From positions 3,434,563 to 3,498,562 of the forward strand of contig NC_030858.1 in the NCBI RefSeq assembly GCF_000208745.1: a stretch of DNA of 64,000 nucleotides, in the 5' to 3' direction. Below, piece after piece: positions 26,301 through 38,817 of this stretch. Position 1 is the first letter of the stretch. Each line of letters begins with the position of its first letter. Position numbers and translations under genes: made by a program. Below the pieces are notes generated by a model. That model was given only the letters and a program-made list of their open reading frames with translations. It was not told the origin of the DNA and ran no database searches. Source of the DNA: Theobroma cacao (taxonomy: Eukaryota; Streptophyta; Magnoliopsida; Malvales; Malvaceae).

Positions 26301-27690
26301 GGGAGAGAGCAAATTTCATGAGATTTATCTCAAAAATGAAACACTAATAAAAATTTAAGGACAAACATTGACATTGATAGACTGAACAAGTGAAAACAAA
26401 TTAATACATGAACTATCTAATAACATCTAATCAATGCAAACTCTGAAGCACCACAATAGATATGTAGTCTGACTGGTGGTCACATTATTGAAAGTTGTGT
26501 TGACCAAAAGAACATACTGAGAAGTAGCAATACCATTTCCAGAACCGGTGAATACAAAGACTAGAGGACAGATTCCTGATGGCAGTCCCTGAGATGCTAT
26601 CTCTTCACCCACAGAAATCACTGCAGCCTTTGCAGCAGCCAAGGAAGGATACATATAAGATGAACCAAGAGAGAGGAAAGGTGTTGAATATCCAAGACTT
26701 AGATACCCTGAAATTTGTTAAAGGAAAGTTTTAAGACTACAATCAAACTGTCAGCATCTTTGCATAGAGAAAGGACGCTATTTGATCCAAATAAGAGAAA
26801 AGAACATTGTCTGTTCACTATAATTTATGTGAAATATTATCCATACCATTAGATACAGCAACCCTCAACCAGTAATGGCTAATTTCTTTACTTTCTGATG
26901 ACTAGACTAGAATTGCAATATTTATATCACGCACCTACTTTCAAGCCTAGTCTAAGGAAAACAATTCAGATTCTAAAATCTCCATCAATTTAAATATGAG
27001 CAAAAATATACCTATAAAGCAACATTAGACAAGGATTGAGGGTGATGGAACATACTCTGTCCCAATCCGCATAAGAAATCAATAATTCCTGCTCTGCCAG
27101 CATATTTGCCAAATGCAAGTAACCTTTTACCATGGCCCCCAACAATAAGCTCATAGTCATACAATGACGCCCTCTCCGCCAGGATCTATCGTTACATAGA
27201 CAAAACAGCAGAGGCCAATTCAATATCATCAGAAACATTGCCAGCTCTCGCTAAAGATTCGAAAGAACGTTACCTTATATAACAAAGGCATGTTTTCTTT
27301 CTGGGCTTTGTGAGTATGTGAGAAGAAGGCATAAGCTCTATCAGGAAGAATCATGTCTAGCTGCAGCAAAGCCAAGCAGTTATTTCGAGGTTCACAACCT
27401 TGTAGCTACATGAAAAGTAACACAATAGGGAATCTCAGCACCTTTGGTTGCTTGATGCCCAAAATAAGACCGCATTCTGACAAGTCATCTGATATCTCAC
27501 AACCAACATCTTCATAGAGTGAATCGTGATGGATGCGCTTCGTAGATGGCTGCACGATTATACGGGCTATTCCAGTTTTTTCCCTCCCACTGTGCAGAAG
27601 TCGAGCACAGTGTGATGGGGTTAGAGGAACTCTTCTTTCCCATTTATTCACAGACTCAGAAAGGATCCCAACCACCCCATTGCCAAGCAT
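16956..27690 (-). CDS. LKR/SDH: Bifunctional lysine-ketoglutarate reductase/saccharopine dehydrogenase
   Basis: Twenty-four coding exons: 27442-27690, 27274-27360, 27056-27185, 26534-26707, 26191-26273, 25939-26055, 25682-25757, 25162-25333, 24902-24998, 24595-24761, 24423-24477, 24131-24271, 23401-23748, 23107-23187, 22685-22750, 21926-22043, 21426-21555, 21001-21080, 20505-20663, 20111-20348, 19885-19993, 17392-17553, 17186-17255, 16956-17008. They sum to 1053 residues, close to the ~1064 of Arabidopsis. The LKR half (about residues 1-450) condenses lysine and 2-oxoglutarate to saccharopine; it starts [20 protein letters not shown] and includes [21 protein letters not shown] linker precedes the SDH half, whose dinucleotide-binding motif [19 protein letters not shown] is near residue 580; [17 protein letters not shown] and [18 protein letters not shown] follow. 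The C-terminus is [16 protein letters not shown]. Two introns appear to use GC donors (after 24131 and after 20505). The protein is probably cytosolic; no transit peptide is visible. A 5' non-coding exon upstream of 27700 is likely. Confidence 0.95.
17329..17380. repeat. (TA)n/(TG)n microsatellite
   Basis: A run of about 17 TA units followed by about 7 TG units, in the LKR/SDH intron between exons 22 and 23, a few bases from the exon 22 donor (17390-17391). It should be highly polymorphic. Confidence 0.95.
17640..19371 (+). mobile_element. Decayed LINE ORF1 relic with RRM and DUF4283-like region
   Basis: It fills the 2.3-kb intron 21 of LKR/SDH on the opposite strand. An RNA-recognition motif is readable although broken: an RNP2-like ALFVRNL near 17768, then a frame shift, then RNP1 in [11 protein letters not shown] near 17826, closed by a stop near 17940. 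A second open stretch (18057-18827, 256 codons) resembles DUF4283 ([20 protein letters not shown], then [15 protein letters not shown]). A third frame (to 19371) carries a low-complexity tail. RRM-bearing ORF1 proteins are known from some plant LINE clades. I see no endonuclease or reverse transcriptase here, so this is an ORF1 fragment. Ends of the insertion are not defined. Confidence 0.65.
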
Positions 27691-30514
27691 CTTGTACCTT
27701 CACCAGCTGCCGTTTCCATTTTAACACAGAAAAATCAATAATTAGCACTACCACTCTGGCGATAACTTATCAGATTCTTTAAAACAGGATCGTACACAAA
27801 TTATAATTCACTTCCTTTCTTGTTGTTTATTAATGAATCCATTCTATTGTTGAATAGTCATTTTGCTTCAAAGTATGCTTCTTTGTACAATTAAAGATCC
27901 CATATAAAAATTCGGAACTGATTTTCCACAAGTCATATCATGCACATAAAACAAAATTGCTGAAAACAATTATACTTGTACGGGCTACTCAGAGGAAAAT
28001 TTTGAACAATAATTTTTCTAAGCTTTGTATTCGATCGTCTGACATGCAAGAACAGAATTCAATTCAAAGTATGATTCTGAGATCAAATTTCAACTTCAAA
28101 CACGAAACAAAAAATTTATGACGGTTCATGCAATAAATTAGAATTCACTGGAGCAAATTAACAGGGATAACAGAGAATAAGGAAAACATACACTTACTTC
28201 TAACTGAGAAATTGTACGATGATATTAACCTAAACCGAAGTCGTGATCAAAGAATTCTGAAAGAAAAGATCTTATCAGTCAAGACTAATCACCCTGCAAA
28301 CGTTTAACCATTGGCTGATCATTAGCAGATATAAGATCCAAAAGTCCAAACAGAACAAAAAAAGTTCATTCCTATAATAAATGACTATAACAATGAAGAA
28401 AAGAACGTCAAAACAGAGGAACCACTTTACGTTGAAGAAAAGAAAAAGCTGTAGTAGTGGGCACCCCTGGAATCCTGGTATAGCTGACCTGAAAAAACAG
28501 AGGAAAATCCTGATACAGAGCAAATAATGCAGAACGGGGCTGCAATGGAGGAAGTACAAAAAAAAAAAAAACCGTAGGCCTTGGGGTCCTTTTTCTTTCC
28601 TTTTGGTTTCTGTCTAATTTTAGCCTCTTTCTCTTTATTAATGATATGTGAACGCATGTATCTCATGAATCAATGAACGAGATTATCACTGCTCTGGCCG
28701 TGACATAGATGATAAGGCACGACGCTTAGAACAGGCGAGACGGGTCCCACCTTCGATTTCTTATATATCCGAAACATCCAATCATATGGGCCCACGTTAT
28801 ATTATAGTTCGAAATGCTGTCACGTCAGGTAAACTACAAGTACAAAGTTTTGCCAGCTGGGACAAGTTACAATGCATTAACAGTTCTAGTGTGTCACGTC
28901 TCCGTTATTCGAACATAAATTTTTTAAAAAAAAAAAAACCACGTTTTTTTTAACTAAAATAGGAAAAATTGGTTTTCCAGTCTGTTTCTTTTTTCCTTGT
29001 CGTCTTGGCGCTGGATGGAAGGCATAGAGCCAAGTTTTGATTGGATTTTCCCCAGCGTATAGTAGTATATTTTTGGTAGTGGAGGAGTTTCTTACTTGTT
29101 TGGACATGGATCTCCCTTTTTTTTTTTATCGAAATGTAATAATCAATTTTTTTAGATTATCGTCATGTCTCACTGGTGTGAAACATGGTACGTGATCGTG
29201 CATCTTTTTTAGATGTTTGATTCAATTTGAAGGGATGGGCCAAGGAATGGCAAATTGTCAGTGTCTCTCCTCTAGAGGTTTTTGTTTTTGTTTTTTATTT
29301 AATAATAATGTTCAATTTATGGTGTGGGTGAAATTTACAATTCTCAATAAATTGGTTTAATTATAAATGTAGTATTCGTAGTACTTTTATCGAACTTTCT
29401 GCACCTTCTTTTAATATTTGTGCAATGAAGTATGATTACTAACATTACTTATTTGCTTTTGAAAAAGTTAGCATGAAACTAATTTCACATATCGAGATTT
29501 TAATTTAATTATGTGATTTTTAATTTTTTTAAAAAAATATTAAAAAATAAAATTCGTGATTCGAGATAAGGCTTTTTAAGTGATGCCAGGATGAATAAAA
29601 TTTTTACGGGACCAAATCCAAGTTTATTAGAATTAAAATAACATGGTCAAACCATACCTACAAAGTTTGGCAAAAATAAAAGTGAACCTGAATTCAGGAA
29701 CTGGTCATCTGAGCTGTCACGTGGGTTTCTTGAAATCTATCCCTTCAAACTTCCAAATTAAGCTAATCCACAAAATAGGAATTAAATCTTTTCTTCCGAA
29801 ACACATAAGCTATTAAATTCTCCCTTCCGCTCTTTGTATTGAACTAAACTAAAAAAAAATGTTTTTGTTAATGAATGACCTAAGAGCATTTAAATTTATT
29901 ACATTAAATCATATTTTCTTGTAATTCATTGGAATTCATAACATTAAACTAAAAAAATGAAATTGTTTGATTGAGTTTAAACAAAAAAAAAAAGTTTAGC
30001 CTGAAATATTTATCTACGAATCAATATTTTGTTCAAGTCAAACTTAAATAGTTGTATATATTATTTATTACATAAAATAGGATACTACATTTTTTATCAT
30101 ATCATATTATGTATGAAAGTTTATTTTATGTTTTAAATTATTTTAATGAATATCATATATAATGCTATAAAACTTTAGGTGGCAGGCTTAGGTCGGCATG
30201 ACTTCCAAATATTCTTAGACGGGCCAGGCAGGGGCAAAGTCTGGAAGGGCCAGTGGACACGCTAACTATCAATTTCAGGCCTTTAGCTTTGTAGCCCAGT
30301 AAATTCTTTTAATGAATTTAATGTTACATCAATGTATTCTATAAATCTTACCTATATTGATTGATTCCTACGCACAGAGCATTCTACATCCAACACTTGT
30401 TTATGATATTTTATCATATTTAGAGGGCGTTTTGGACTTTTTATTTCTTTTTCTCCTTTTTTTTTCATTTCCTTCTACGAAACTTGGTTGCCCTTCCATC
30501 ATCATCACTGCCCC
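27691..30514. other. LKR/SDH leader and promoter, then AT-rich intergenic DNA
   Basis: An acceptor-like CAG just upstream of the LKR/SDH ATG suggests that the start codon follows a leader intron; the first transcribed exon probably lies between 28200 and 28700, but I cannot place it. From about 28900 to 30350 the sequence is AT-rich with no gene. Confidence 0.45.
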
Positions 30515-30823
30515 AACTCGACCCGCACCGAAGACATTGCCACCAAGTTCATCAGCAAGGTCATCACCCTTTCCAAGCTTGGCATGGATCTGCGATTCCT
30601 GCGACATGTTTTTTGGGCAGCAAAGGATTGACAAAGCGACGACAAGATTTGGGTCAAGGAAAGTGGTTTAAACCCGATTCTAACGAAATCTATGTAAGGC
30701 CTTTAGGTTGGCGACACTTCCAGTGCAGTTGGTGACAAAGATGAGGGAAAGAAATCGGAAAACAAAATAAATTCTGAGTTCGATGAAACCGATGAGCAAA
30801 TGCTGAGATCCTTTTATTTTTTG
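30515..30823 (+). pseudogene. Unrecognised gene relic, one frame with three stops
   Basis: A single frame reads as protein-like sequence over about 100 codons: NSTRTEDIATKFISKVITLS, then KLGMDLRFLRHVFWAAKD, stop, SDDKIWVKESGLNPILTKSM, stop, stop, then GDTSSAVGDKDEGKKSENKI. GC content is higher than in the flanks. There is no ATG, splice structure or continuation. I do not recognise the family. It could be a fragment captured by the Helitron-like element ending near 31586. Confidence 0.35.
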
Positions 30824-31564
30824 TTTTTAATGTGGGACTGGAATCTGAGTTGTTTTTCTGTCATTGTGTTTTTTTATAGTTAACCACACAGAGCGATTTA
30901 CAATTTAGTTTGCTTCCTTCCCACTATCGAAGCGAGGGGGCATTTGAGAAGTACCCACAAAGGCGAATCTTCTTTTTCTAGCAATTACCCCATTTTTTCA
31001 AATGTTGTTGAAGATCTAAAATCATTGTTGTAAGATCACTTTTTGTTGTTTGATAAATGCGATCCTGTTCTCTGCGATGTTGTCCAAAAAATTGACATTT
31101 CATACTTTGAAATGGCTTGTACAAATCGAACCTTGTCTTGTTTTTTGGACAACATAGTGTTAGCTGTTCATTGCTAAACATAAAATGACTTTTGGTACAT
31201 TTTGTGATGAATTATCTTTGTACATGCATAAGATATTAACTGGGAGGATGATATACAGTGATGGAACATGTTACCTTCATATTCTTACCTAGCTTGGTTC
31301 TTTTCATTTTCTTCACTTTAATTATTTTTCTATTTCGATCAATTCACTTAAACTACTATTAAAAACCTGTAAATAATAGAAAAATGTTTCGATATTATTT
31401 ATAGCTACTGTTTTTTCTCATAAAATATTGTTAATATCACTAACAATATTTATCTATGTATTATTGTTAACAATTACTTTATTATTCAATTCATAAAAAA
31501 AATATATTATCAAATTATTTAACTATTTTAAATAATTTTCAAATTATATGTTAAACAGTAATTA

Positions 31565-31586
31565 TCGCAGCGTAGCGCGAGTCTAA
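31565..31586 (+). mobile_element. Helitron-like 3' end
   Basis: The motif TCGCAGCGTAGCGCGA followed by GTCTAA is close to the usual plant Helitron terminus: a short GC hairpin, here TCGC paired with GCGA, just before CTRR. The following base is G rather than the expected T, so the end is degenerate or the call is wrong. The 5' end of the element was not found. Confidence 0.4.
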
Positions 31587-31937
31587 GTAATTATTTTATT
31601 AAAGGAAACTCTTCCAACATATGGAAAAGCTATTTCTATACATCACAAACCGTATTTTTAAGAAAATAAAAACTAAACTAAAAGATTCTAGCATAAATGT
31701 TATAAATTTTTTAAAATAACGAAAGTCTAAATTCGAAGAGCATATATTCAGATTGGACCGCATATCTCGACTACAGGCCTGAAGCCCAAACCCAGCTCGA
31801 GGTAGGCCGGACCAGAGGGGATTGATTAGTTGTTGATGTGATTCCCCAAAAACTTTGCGGCCATTGAAACATTTTTTCCGTCCATTATCCTGTGCGGGAG
31901 CGAAGCGGTGTGATATTTGGAGGGAAAATAGAGGCAA

Positions 31938-32159
31938 ATGTTGGCGAATGGTCGCCCAATCCCGTTCCCAGTAGGAACTCCATCGGGATGGAAATGGCGC
32001 CCCCCTATGCATAATTTGGTGCAAGTTAGACGTGGGTTTACAAGCACCTCCATTGAAACATCAGGTGCTTACCCCAAACAGTTCATTGCTAACGGCGTAA
32101 CTGACCCCAACCACCTACTCTCTTCTCATTCTGATTGGAGCCTCTCGCCTAATCCACCA
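31938..32159 (+). other. Exon-like open frame of unknown product
   Basis: An unusually GC-rich open frame in AT-rich surroundings, reading MLANGRPIPFPVGTPSGWKW and later TSGAYPKQFIANGVTDPNHL. It could end at a donor in CCACCAG|GTTCTT at 32160. I find no second exon that continues it. It may be a first exon left from a larger gene or a captured fragment. No family is recognised. Confidence 0.3.
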
Positions 32160-32273
32160 GGTTCTTTTCCCTCTTCTAATGTCCTATCTTTGGTCTTTGA
32201 TTCCAGGCCCTACTCACCTTCACTCTTTCTTCATCTATTCTTCAACTTTGTACGCGCCATTGTTATTAATTAG

Positions 32274-33886
32274 CTATCTCTTTTGCTTGTTAAATCATAA
32301 AATATCAACATCACATAACTCCTTGAAGGCAATCAAATAAGAGTGATATAAAGGTGTTATTGTAGAATGGATATTTGACCTGCAGGCATGGTCTGGTTGA
32401 GTGATTGCAGCTAACCTTCCATCTAAAATCTTGTCACAGTTTTTTTCTTGGATTGGAAACCATGACTCGTTAGAAAAAATGTACGGGGATGGATCAAAAT
32501 TGATCAACTAAATAATCATTAAGAGGCTTTGAAACAGAAAATGTAATATATCAATCACAGAAGTGTAACGAATCGAATCATATTAATAAGAGTGATGCAA
32601 ATTTTGATTATTTAAATATAATTTTTTTTATTTATTAAGTTTATTTTTAAAATTAAAAATATAAATTTATGATAAATAACATCCGGATATATTTAAATTT
32701 TTATTTATGTGAAATTCTTATAAAAAATACTAGAGTTTATATAAATTCCAACTAATATAGCGAAGTAAAGAGCTAACTATAACGAAGGCTTGCATTGTGT
32801 AACCAGGACGTGCATTGGCGTAAAATATCATAAATATAAATATCAATTATGTCTGTTAGACTGAAAAAATGACGCACAAGGAGCGTTGCTGGTGTGTGAT
32901 GTTGACGATACCCTGACTCCAACTTGAACCATAAATGTGTCTGGATCAGAACTTAATCATCGCGGTACGGCCCATTAGATGTAGACCTCACCCCTCTATA
33001 AAGGCGCATAAAGGAGACATTCAGGTAGCAATTGAAGGGCTGGCGTTCTTCCACGTTGACGAAAAGACAAAACTACATGTTTTCTTATCTATTTGTAAAA
33101 AGAAATTGGTTGCGGGGAGAATTGGTCTTAAGCACAAGAACATGTTGATTCATAAGGATAAAAAAACGAAAATTAATAGCACTCCATTCCTTTTATGTGT
33201 TTTCTGTTGCTAAATGTTCCACACATTTGTTAACGAGAGAGTGACAAATTAAAATTTAGGTTGCGATGGTGTTTCTCAACTCCATTGCAAACCAATAAAA
33301 AATTGTTTCAATTGAGAATATGGATAGAGTATTCCAATTTAATTTTCAGAAAATTCAAGTTTCCAATTCTGTTATTTAAATATTAATAATTTTTTTCTTT
33401 TATGTCTAGATTTAGACAGCTTCGTTTGCAACGCTACATGTATCTCTTTGGTTTGTGCTCGAGCTCGATTTCCAGGGTCATGCATCTGATTTCGATTAGT
33501 TGGGATATGAACCATGAAACAAGAGATTTAAAAAAAAAAAAAGAAGAAGCGGACATAGGGTGAAGTGGAATATAAGAGATAAAAAAAAAACAAGACAGAA
33601 GAAGAGAAAGGATGAGAGGGGGTTGGAAAGATTAAAAAAATTGTTTTTAATTTTATTTATTTTTAAAAATTATTAATACTTATTATTAATTTTTTTAATT
33701 TTAAAATTGTTTTTATAATAAAGAGCTATCAATGTTAAGGCATAAACTCATTATATAATTTTTTTTTTTACAAGTAACATTAATTAAACATCGCAAAATA
33801 TCTAAACGAAAAAAAATCTCACTTGCTATCAAGAGAGAATTAAGGCATTTAAAAGGGGTGGACAATGAAGGCATGGACCGGTGTCA
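32274..33886. other. AT-rich intergenic DNA
   Basis: No gene or clear element is visible. Short open frames at 32295-32507 (-) and 32935-33213 (+) have no supporting features. Confidence 0.4.
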
Positions 33887-34542
33887 TGGGTTTAGAATTT
33901 TAATCAAGATCTAAGTGACGCTTAGAGTTTTATGTAAGAAAGCCTAAGCAAGCCTAACCCTAAACATTGTATAATAATGTGGAAGCTAAACTTAAAGAAA
34001 ATTCTATTATTCTCGAAAGAAAACAAATATCTAAGATTCTAAACAAATAACTTTAAATTGTTCAAATACTTAAATATCTAGCTACTTTGACAATTTGGCT
34101 CTATTGTCTTTGTTTAATATCTAAGGGTGCTATTTATAATATAGTGTTTCTCAATCCTAAAACAACTTTATTTCTCGTTGTCTAATACAACTAGAGTAGA
34201 TAACAAAATATTTAAATAAAATAAATATTCTACTTCTAGGTAAAACACCACTAGCCTAAAATCTTAGTGTAAGTAAAATAAATAAAAGAGAATTATACCC
34301 TTATTAAAACTACCCTATGCATGTAGTCTTACTCGAACTTATGCTCTTCATGCAAATTCCTTGTATAATCGAGCATCTGGAAACCCTAATCGATGGTGGC
34401 TCGATGTTGGTTGTCGATGTGTCCGTAAGTGATGTTGTCCTAAGCCCTATTTATGCCTTTGGGCAATGTGCGACACAAATGTGTGTTGTTGGTCTAAGCC
34501 CTCCATCGAGCTAGATTAGTCAAAAGATTGCAGACTGTGACA
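33887..34542 (-). repeat. 3' LTR (in element orientation)
   Basis: Shares blocks such as GAAAGCCTAAGCAAGC, AAGTAAAATAAATAAAAGAG and ATTTATAATATAG with 36306-36965, in the same order and spacing. It ends in TGTGACA on the plus strand. Confidence 0.8.
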
Positions 34543-35430
34543 TTTACCCCTACTTGATTCAAGCAACGCCTTTGTTGTCTTGTGGCTTCACATTACCATA
34601 AATCTTCAGCGAGGTTCCCGTGAGTAGTGTGGGCTCGATTGAGGCAACCCTTCATTGGCTGTCTCCAAAACACCTCCAAGTCTGGATGTGTTCTAATGTG
34701 TGAATGTCTTGCTCGCAGCTGGCCTGTGACGTCCAAGTACACGGCTCTCATGTTCACAATGTCTTCACTTGCAACACTTATAAGACACGAGGGGTTTGAA
34801 CTTGACATTTAGGTCGTCAATTCAATATCAAAGCTCTGTTGCTCAAATTGCCTAGTCTAAAAGTCATGTTGTGTGCCTTTTTGGTACTATTTATCAATTA
34901 CATGTGCAACTCTCTGTCCGAGACCTCTGACAACCCTTGACAATTGCCATTGTTGCTACTGCATGGCCATTATTAATTCATCTAGCCCCACATGCAGTGA
35001 ATGAGTGTATCCATCTTATTGTGCCATTCATTGCGAAGCTCATCGTTATTGGAGTTCAATTGATTGATGCTGTACTCAACATATTCGAGATTGCTCCACA
35101 CCTCATAGTTGATAATAGTCTTAAGGCCAGAAACACGATTATCCAATGCTTACAATGTGTTCTTAAACTCGTAATGCTCCGTGATACGTGTGTGCACAGT
35201 TTCCTCCATGTTTGCAATGCTCACATTATCTTGATCCAAAACGTTTAAGTGTGATGTGGTCTGATCATCAATTGATTTCATTGTCCTTTTCAAAACACTT
35301 CCTTTTTTACCAACTTTCACGACTTCAATTCAAAATAAATTTTTACTTCTCATTGGCCTTCGGGGTTGTGGAAACTTATCTTAAACCAAATTTCCTTGAA
35401 AATTGGGGTTTCCTTGGATCATTGGAGTTA

Positions 35431-36261
35431 AGGTCCGTTTAGTAATTGGAAAATGACTTGTTAGGGAAAATTTTTTTATGTAAAATATTTTACAAGAAAA
35501 TTTAATATTTTTTGTTATTTGGAAAAACTGTCGAAAACATTTTTATTGTCTAGATCATCTTATAGAAAAATATTTTCCACCATAATGATAGAGTTATTTA
35601 GGTGTTAAAATGACAAATAGGAGTTGATTATAAAACAATGGTGACATTTAGTTTTCACTAATTTGATATCAAAGTTAGAAATGAAAATGAAAATGTACAA
35701 AATCAATAATGATATTTTGCAAAACATTTAACCACATATTTACAATGAAACTAAGCTCTAATTTAAAATAAAAAATTTCATCCCATCACATTTTTTCCAT
35801 AACATTATAAAAATATAATTATTCATCAATTGTATAAGACATAAAAAAATCTATACTTATAAATGTGCATTCATTAAATGATGATCATTGAAATATTTTT
35901 TATTATAATTATTAGTCCGATTTATTTAATTTATAAATAAAAATTTTAATTGCATTGAATGATTCCAGTAATTTTTTTTTTAATTGCGATAGTGTTGAAT
36001 AATTTAAATATTAATATTTGAAATTAATTTTTATTTTAAATATTAATATCCATCAAACTTTTATTCCTAAGCTTAGTATAAAAGTTTTTTTTGGTTCTTC
36101 GAAAAATGTCTTATACCCTTTAAGAGCGTAAGACATTTACATGGTCAATAGGTGTTTTGCCTATTGACTCGTAAAATGTTTTACATTTAGAATCAATTTT
36201 TTCTCTATAAGTCCTGAAAATATTTTTCAAAAAATATTTTACGTCAAAACAAATGGAACCT
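35431..36261. mobile_element. TIR element nested in the LTR retroelement
   Basis: About 830 bases with imperfect inverted ends: AGGTCCGTTTAG on the left and, reversed, AGGTTCCATTTG on the right. TA flanks both sides, which would suit a TA target duplication. Further inward both arms carry GTAAAATATTTTAC-like sequence. There is no transposase. It sits inside the LTR element and so is younger than that insertion. Confidence 0.55.
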
Positions 36262-36296
36262 TAATAGGCCTTTACTTTCCCCTATATCTCTCGCTT

Positions 36297-36305
36297 GCTC
36301 TGATA
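36297..36305 (-). other. Primer-binding site for tRNA-iMet
   Basis: Minus strand TATCAGAGC directly abuts the end of the 5' LTR and matches the core of the common plant PBS. It fixes the orientation of the element. Confidence 0.7.
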
Positions 36306-36965
36306 TGCTTAGAAAAATAGCCAAGATCTATGCAGTGCTTAGGGCTTTATGTATGAAAGCCTAAGCAAGCTTCATCCTAAATATTGCACAATAATGAAGA
36401 AAATATTTTGAGGAAAAATAATTTTATTATTCTCAACTAAAAACAAATACAAATACGTAAGATTCTAAGCAAATAACCTAAATTACTATAGTACTTGAAT
36501 ATTTGACTACTTTGGTAATTTAATTTTATTACCTTTCCCTAATGCTCAAGGGTACCATTTATAATATAGCTTTTCCCAATACTAAAACAACTCTACTTCA
36601 AGTTGTCTAGTACAACTAAAGTAGATAACAAAAGAATTAAATAAAATAAATGTTTTATTCTAGATAGAAACACTAAGTTAAAATTCTAGTGCAAGTAAAA
36701 TAAATAAAAGAGAATTCTAACCTTATTTAAACTACCTTATGCAAGCAGTCCTACTCTAACTCATACTCTTTATGTGAACTCCCTATGTAGTTGGGCGTTT
36801 GAAAACCCTCAAACGACGGTGGCCCAATGCTAGTTGTCGATGGGCCCTCAAGTGATGTCGTCTCAAGCTCAATTTGTGCCCATAAGCACTATGCATCACA
36901 AGTGTGTACTGTTAGTCTGAGCCTTCTATAGAAGTGGACTATTCACGGGATTACGGATTGTGACA
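36306..36965 (-). repeat. 5' LTR (in element orientation)
   Basis: Counterpart of 33887-34542. On the minus strand it opens TGTCACAATCCG and ends TTCTAAGCA before the primer-binding site. Confidence 0.8.
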
Positions 36966-37193
36966 CTACGTTGTGCTTAACCTAGTCAGGCCAGTGACCA
37001 CAACCTTTTTTAAGTCTTAACCCTACCTATTTAACATAAATGGCATATGCCTTAAATGAAACATTAAAGATTCTCCATGGTACTTTAAAATTTTATTTCT
37101 TTATTTTCAATTTTAATTGTAGAAATTTAATAGAAAAACTCAAGACTTTTACTTCAACCCGACAAACTTATCTTTTAGGAAATTCAAAATCAC

Positions 37194-37895
37194 TGTAGGG
37201 TAACGTTTGATATGAAAGAAGTGAGAGCACATTCTCTATAATATGTTTAATTAAATTACATTACATTGTTTGTTTTGTAACAAACCACTGCAATGTAAGA
37301 TTGTAATGCAATCACATTACAGTCAATGGATGTAGTGTAATTACAGCTCAAAACCAATGCAATTAGATTGTATTGCACTTTGTAATGTTATTAAAGACAT
37401 ATTTACCCTTCAATTTTGTTACTTGTTAAAAACATCTTATAATGTTATAATTTGGTTTTTTATATAGATTTTGAGAATACCCTTTTATTATTCTCAATAG
37501 TCATAGCGATTATCAATAAAATTTATATTATCTTTTAAAAAATTAAAAAAAATATATAATACATAAAATTATATTTAGAAATGAAAATAAAATATATAAA
37601 ATTATAATAAAAATAAAAAATATATGATGTTAAAAATATATTTAAAAGATAATATTATATAAAAATTAATGATAAAAAATACAAATATATTAAACTTACA
37701 TTTTAATAAATAAGGATAATTCTAGAAATTAACATTACATTCTTAGTAAAGTACTTGTAAATCAAATGCTATAATATTATCTTTTTTATATTTTAATCAT
37801 TACTTTACTTATATACCAAACACTACAATATTATATTCTCTGTAATCACATTACTTATAATTACATTGTATTGTAAAGTACCAAACATCATTTAA
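37194..37895. repeat. AT-rich MITE-like element with imperfect inverted ends
   Basis: The left end (AACGTTTGATATGAAAG) resembles the reverse complement of the right end (GATGTTTGGTACTTTAC). The interior contains many TTACATT/AATGTAA words facing each other. No coding capacity. The boundaries are approximate. Confidence 0.45.
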
Positions 37896-38817
37896 ATGTT
37901 ATTATTGAGTATTGACTAGCTGACTATAACTCATTTTAGTGTTAATTATAATCAGTATTAATATCAAAAGTTACTTATAACTATAAAAACTTTATAAATA
38001 GTAATAGATTGAAATAATGGATTCTATAATTCAATTTCAAATGTATAAAATTATGTATATGATTGGCTAATACTTTTATAAAGATCAAATGGTTATTTTA
38101 TTTAAAGACCATTTAGCCATTTTCGTTTTCTAAAATTACCATTAAAATAGTCAAATTTATTCTGCCATTTTCCTACATTTATTTAAGAAAATTTTTTTTC
38201 TAAAGGATATTTCGCAGATGCTCTAATGTCAGTTACAGTTGCAATTATAATAGTAAAACAGTACATTGTTTTTTTGGTAAGAAACAGACTTGGGTTCACC
38301 CCATGAGCCTTTAGAAGCTGTAACAAAACATAATATATGTCTTCATAACACCATCGTGACGTTAATGAATGTATAACATTTTGTATGCATGGATTCACCA
38401 GTTGTAAAGAAAACTTTAATGTGAAGTTACGTAACATAATGCCTCTGCCAACCATTAAACTTTAAAAATAGAAATCTCCCTTATACTATTTTTTCTGAAA
38501 CCTCCTCGTTAAGTAAAACTTAAAATTGTAAAGACATGAGCCACGACACAGTGTCTTGAATGGAAATCCAACAAAATAGAAAAAACCTTTTGTTCCTCTG
38601 CCACTGTTCAAGTCTTCTAGACCGTGGTATCTGTATGAATCACACCATAAATGGTCTCGACGACAGTCTATATTTTTTAACACTAGTAAAATAATGAAGT
38701 GAACTGACAAGTCTTTGCCCACCTCTTCCAGACTTTAATTACATTTCTCTTCCCTCCCCCAAAGACTCCTTCACAACCAACAAGCCCCCCAACCCCAACT
38801 CAACTCATTGCTTCGAA
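37896..38817. other. Promoter region of the first pectin methylesterase
   Basis: AT-rich, becoming less so after 38500. Holds the presumed promoter and leader. The short minus-strand frames at 38183-38722 are not supported as genes. Confidence 0.45.

Larger units (their letters stand above)
33887..36965 (-). mobile_element. Old non-autonomous LTR retrotransposon with nested insertion
   Basis: Two alignable direct repeats of about 656 and 660 bases (33887-34542 and 36306-36965) start TG and end CA. On the minus strand the 36306-36965 copy is the 5' LTR: it is followed at once by TATCAGAGC, the core of the initiator-methionine tRNA primer-binding site. A purine-rich AGGGGTAAATG lies just before the other LTR. 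The interior is only 1.76 kb, about half of it a nested element, and has no gag-pol; short frames at 34937-35248 may be leftovers. The LTRs differ at many positions, so the insertion is old. No target-site duplication is visible. Confidence 0.75.

Noticed and set aside
30401..30634. Minus-strand frame over the gene relic
   Set aside because: The plus-strand frame has the more protein-like composition across the stops; the minus frame is a shadow.
34937..35248. 103-codon frame inside the LTR element
   Set aside because: No recognisable gag or pol motif in either direction; listed only as part of the element.
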